Position numbers and translations under genes: made by a program. Source: Actinomycetes bacterium (lineage in GTDB: Bacteria; Actinomycetota; Actinomycetes; Propionibacteriales; Nocardioidaceae). From it: a stretch of 7,411 bases of DNA. The DNA is taken from positions 1 to 7,411 of the forward strand of contig JAKPAQ010000155.1 in the NCBI GenBank assembly GCA_029779385.1. Direction: 5' to 3'. This document shows positions 7,061-7,411 of the stretch, one piece after another. Within the stretch, counting starts at the first letter, position 1, and each line of letters starts with the position of its first letter. The notes below the pieces were generated by a model. That model worked only from the letters and a program-made list of their open reading frames with translations, made no database searches and was not told the origin of the DNA.

Positions 7061-7078
7061 GGTCAGCCTCAGTGACCT
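7060..7078. repeat. Inverted repeat AGGTCA-N7-TGACCT
   Basis: Perfect 6+6 inverted repeat with a 7-base centre, the same centre length as the candidate SufR operator but with different half-sites. It lies just upstream of the predicted suf -35 box and about 70 bases upstream of the -10 box of the divergent ABC gene. It may be a second regulator site or an activator site; no protein can be named. Confidence 0.4.
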
Positions 7079-7091
7079 GCACCACAATCAT

Positions 7092-7102
7092 CTGACTGTC
7101 AG
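7092..7102. repeat. Short palindrome CTGAC-T-GTCAG
   Basis: Perfect 5+5 palindrome around one central base, in the middle of the divergent intergenic region, about 47 bases upstream of the predicted -10 of the ABC gene. It is short enough to occur by chance. A regulatory role is only a possibility. Confidence 0.25.
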
Positions 7103-7148
7103 TTTGCGGTCACGATTGCCCGCATCTAAGGGCCAAACTCGCCCCACT

Positions 7149-7154
7149 TAGACT
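7149..7154 (+). promoter_or_regulatory. Predicted -10 box of the ABC gene, leaderless start
   Basis: TAGACT fits the actinobacterial TANNNT -10 consensus and is followed after six bases by GTG 7161, so transcription would begin at or next to the start codon. No Shine-Dalgarno sequence precedes the gene and no clear -35 is visible. This is the usual arrangement of leaderless actinobacterial genes. Confidence 0.45.
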
Positions 7155-7160
7155 GTCCGA

Positions 7161-7411
7161 GTGCCCGTGAACCAGTCAGAGGTCGCAGTCGAAATTCGCG
7201 ACCTCAAGATGACTGATGGTCGCGCCGGCAAGGAGATTCGGGCAGTCGACGGGCTTTCGCTCGACATCAACCGCGGCACAATTACCGCAATTTTGGGCCC
7301 TAACGGCGCGGGCAAGACGACCACCATCGAAACGTGCGAAGGTTTCCGGCGCCCCCAGTCTGGAACCGTGCGCGTTCTAGGTCTAGATCCAATAGCCGAT
7401 GCAGTCGAGCT
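7161..7411 (+). CDS. ABC exporter ATP-binding subunit, C-terminus cut by window edge
   Basis: Frame translated by hand: 83 codons plus 2 nt, running off the right edge. Seen: an N-terminal strand (VAVEIRDLKM), the A-loop/GLSLDI region (about 30-36), Walker A GPNGAGKTTT (46-55, K52) and the ETCEGFRRPQSGTVRVLGLDP stretch (57-77) typical of the CcmA / DrrA-type class (COG1131) of drug or multidrug exporters. Signature and Walker B lie beyond the window. Start: GTG 7161 fits a leaderless transcript with TAGACT six bases upstream; GTG 7167, two codons later, is an alternative. Divergent from sufR. From memory, actinobacterial suf loci often have such an ABC ATPase and permease beside them, followed by the haem A synthase gene, so this is probably the conserved neighbour. 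Its substrate is unknown. Confidence 0.88.
   Translation, partial: MPVNQSEVAVEIRDLKMTDGRAGKEIRAVDGLSLDINRGTITAILGPNGAGKTTTIETCEGFRRPQSGTVRVLGLDPIADAVE

Noticed and set aside
1..7411. CRISPR, tRNA, rRNA, insertion sequence, phage or defence system
   Set aside because: No direct repeat array, RNA gene, transposase or terminal repeats were seen; the window is filled by the suf operon and its two partial neighbours.

Overview
This window carries a complete SUF iron-sulfur cluster assembly operon of the actinobacterial type. The gene order sufR-sufB-sufD-Rieske-sufC-sufS-sufU-sufT, the use of SufU in place of SufE, the small Rieske ferredoxin between sufD and sufC, and a cluster-binding SufR repressor at the head all point to Actinomycetota. 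GC content, judged by eye on sample lines, is about 60%, lower than in streptomycetes. I cannot name a genus. SufB has no intein.

Layout, left to right: positions 1-512 (minus) hold the N-terminal part of a YihY/BrkB-family membrane protein that runs off the left edge. From 579 to about 7011 (minus) lies the suf operon. In transcription order it is sufR (7011-6328), sufB (6331-4895), sufD (4898-3741), a Rieske ferredoxin (3744-3421), sufC (3403-2645), sufS (2633-1401), sufU (1399-944) and sufT (947-579). Four junctions overlap by 4 nt (ATGA or GTGA) and the other gaps are 17, 11 and 1 nt, so one tightly coupled transcript is likely. Positions 7012-7160 are a divergent intergenic region. From 7161 rightward (plus) starts the ATP-binding subunit of an ABC exporter, cut off by the right edge. 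No stretch longer than about 150 nt lacks a gene.

How the genes work together: SufS draws sulfur from cysteine as a persulfide and SufU, a zinc protein, takes it over. The SufBCD complex builds the cluster using SufC ATPase activity. SufT (MIP18/DUF59) is thought to help maturation or transfer. The Rieske protein probably provides electrons or is itself a client. SufR carries the three-cysteine spacing of known [4Fe-4S] SufR proteins and should repress its own operon when clusters are plentiful.

The most interesting part is the intergenic region. It contains an inverted repeat (TCACA-N7-TGTGA) placed between the predicted sufR -10 box and its start codon. This agrees with the SufR operator that I recall being reported for Mycobacterium tuberculosis. 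Three further inverted repeats lie between it and the ABC gene. Apart from that the window is a standard housekeeping locus, and I see no undescribed system in it.
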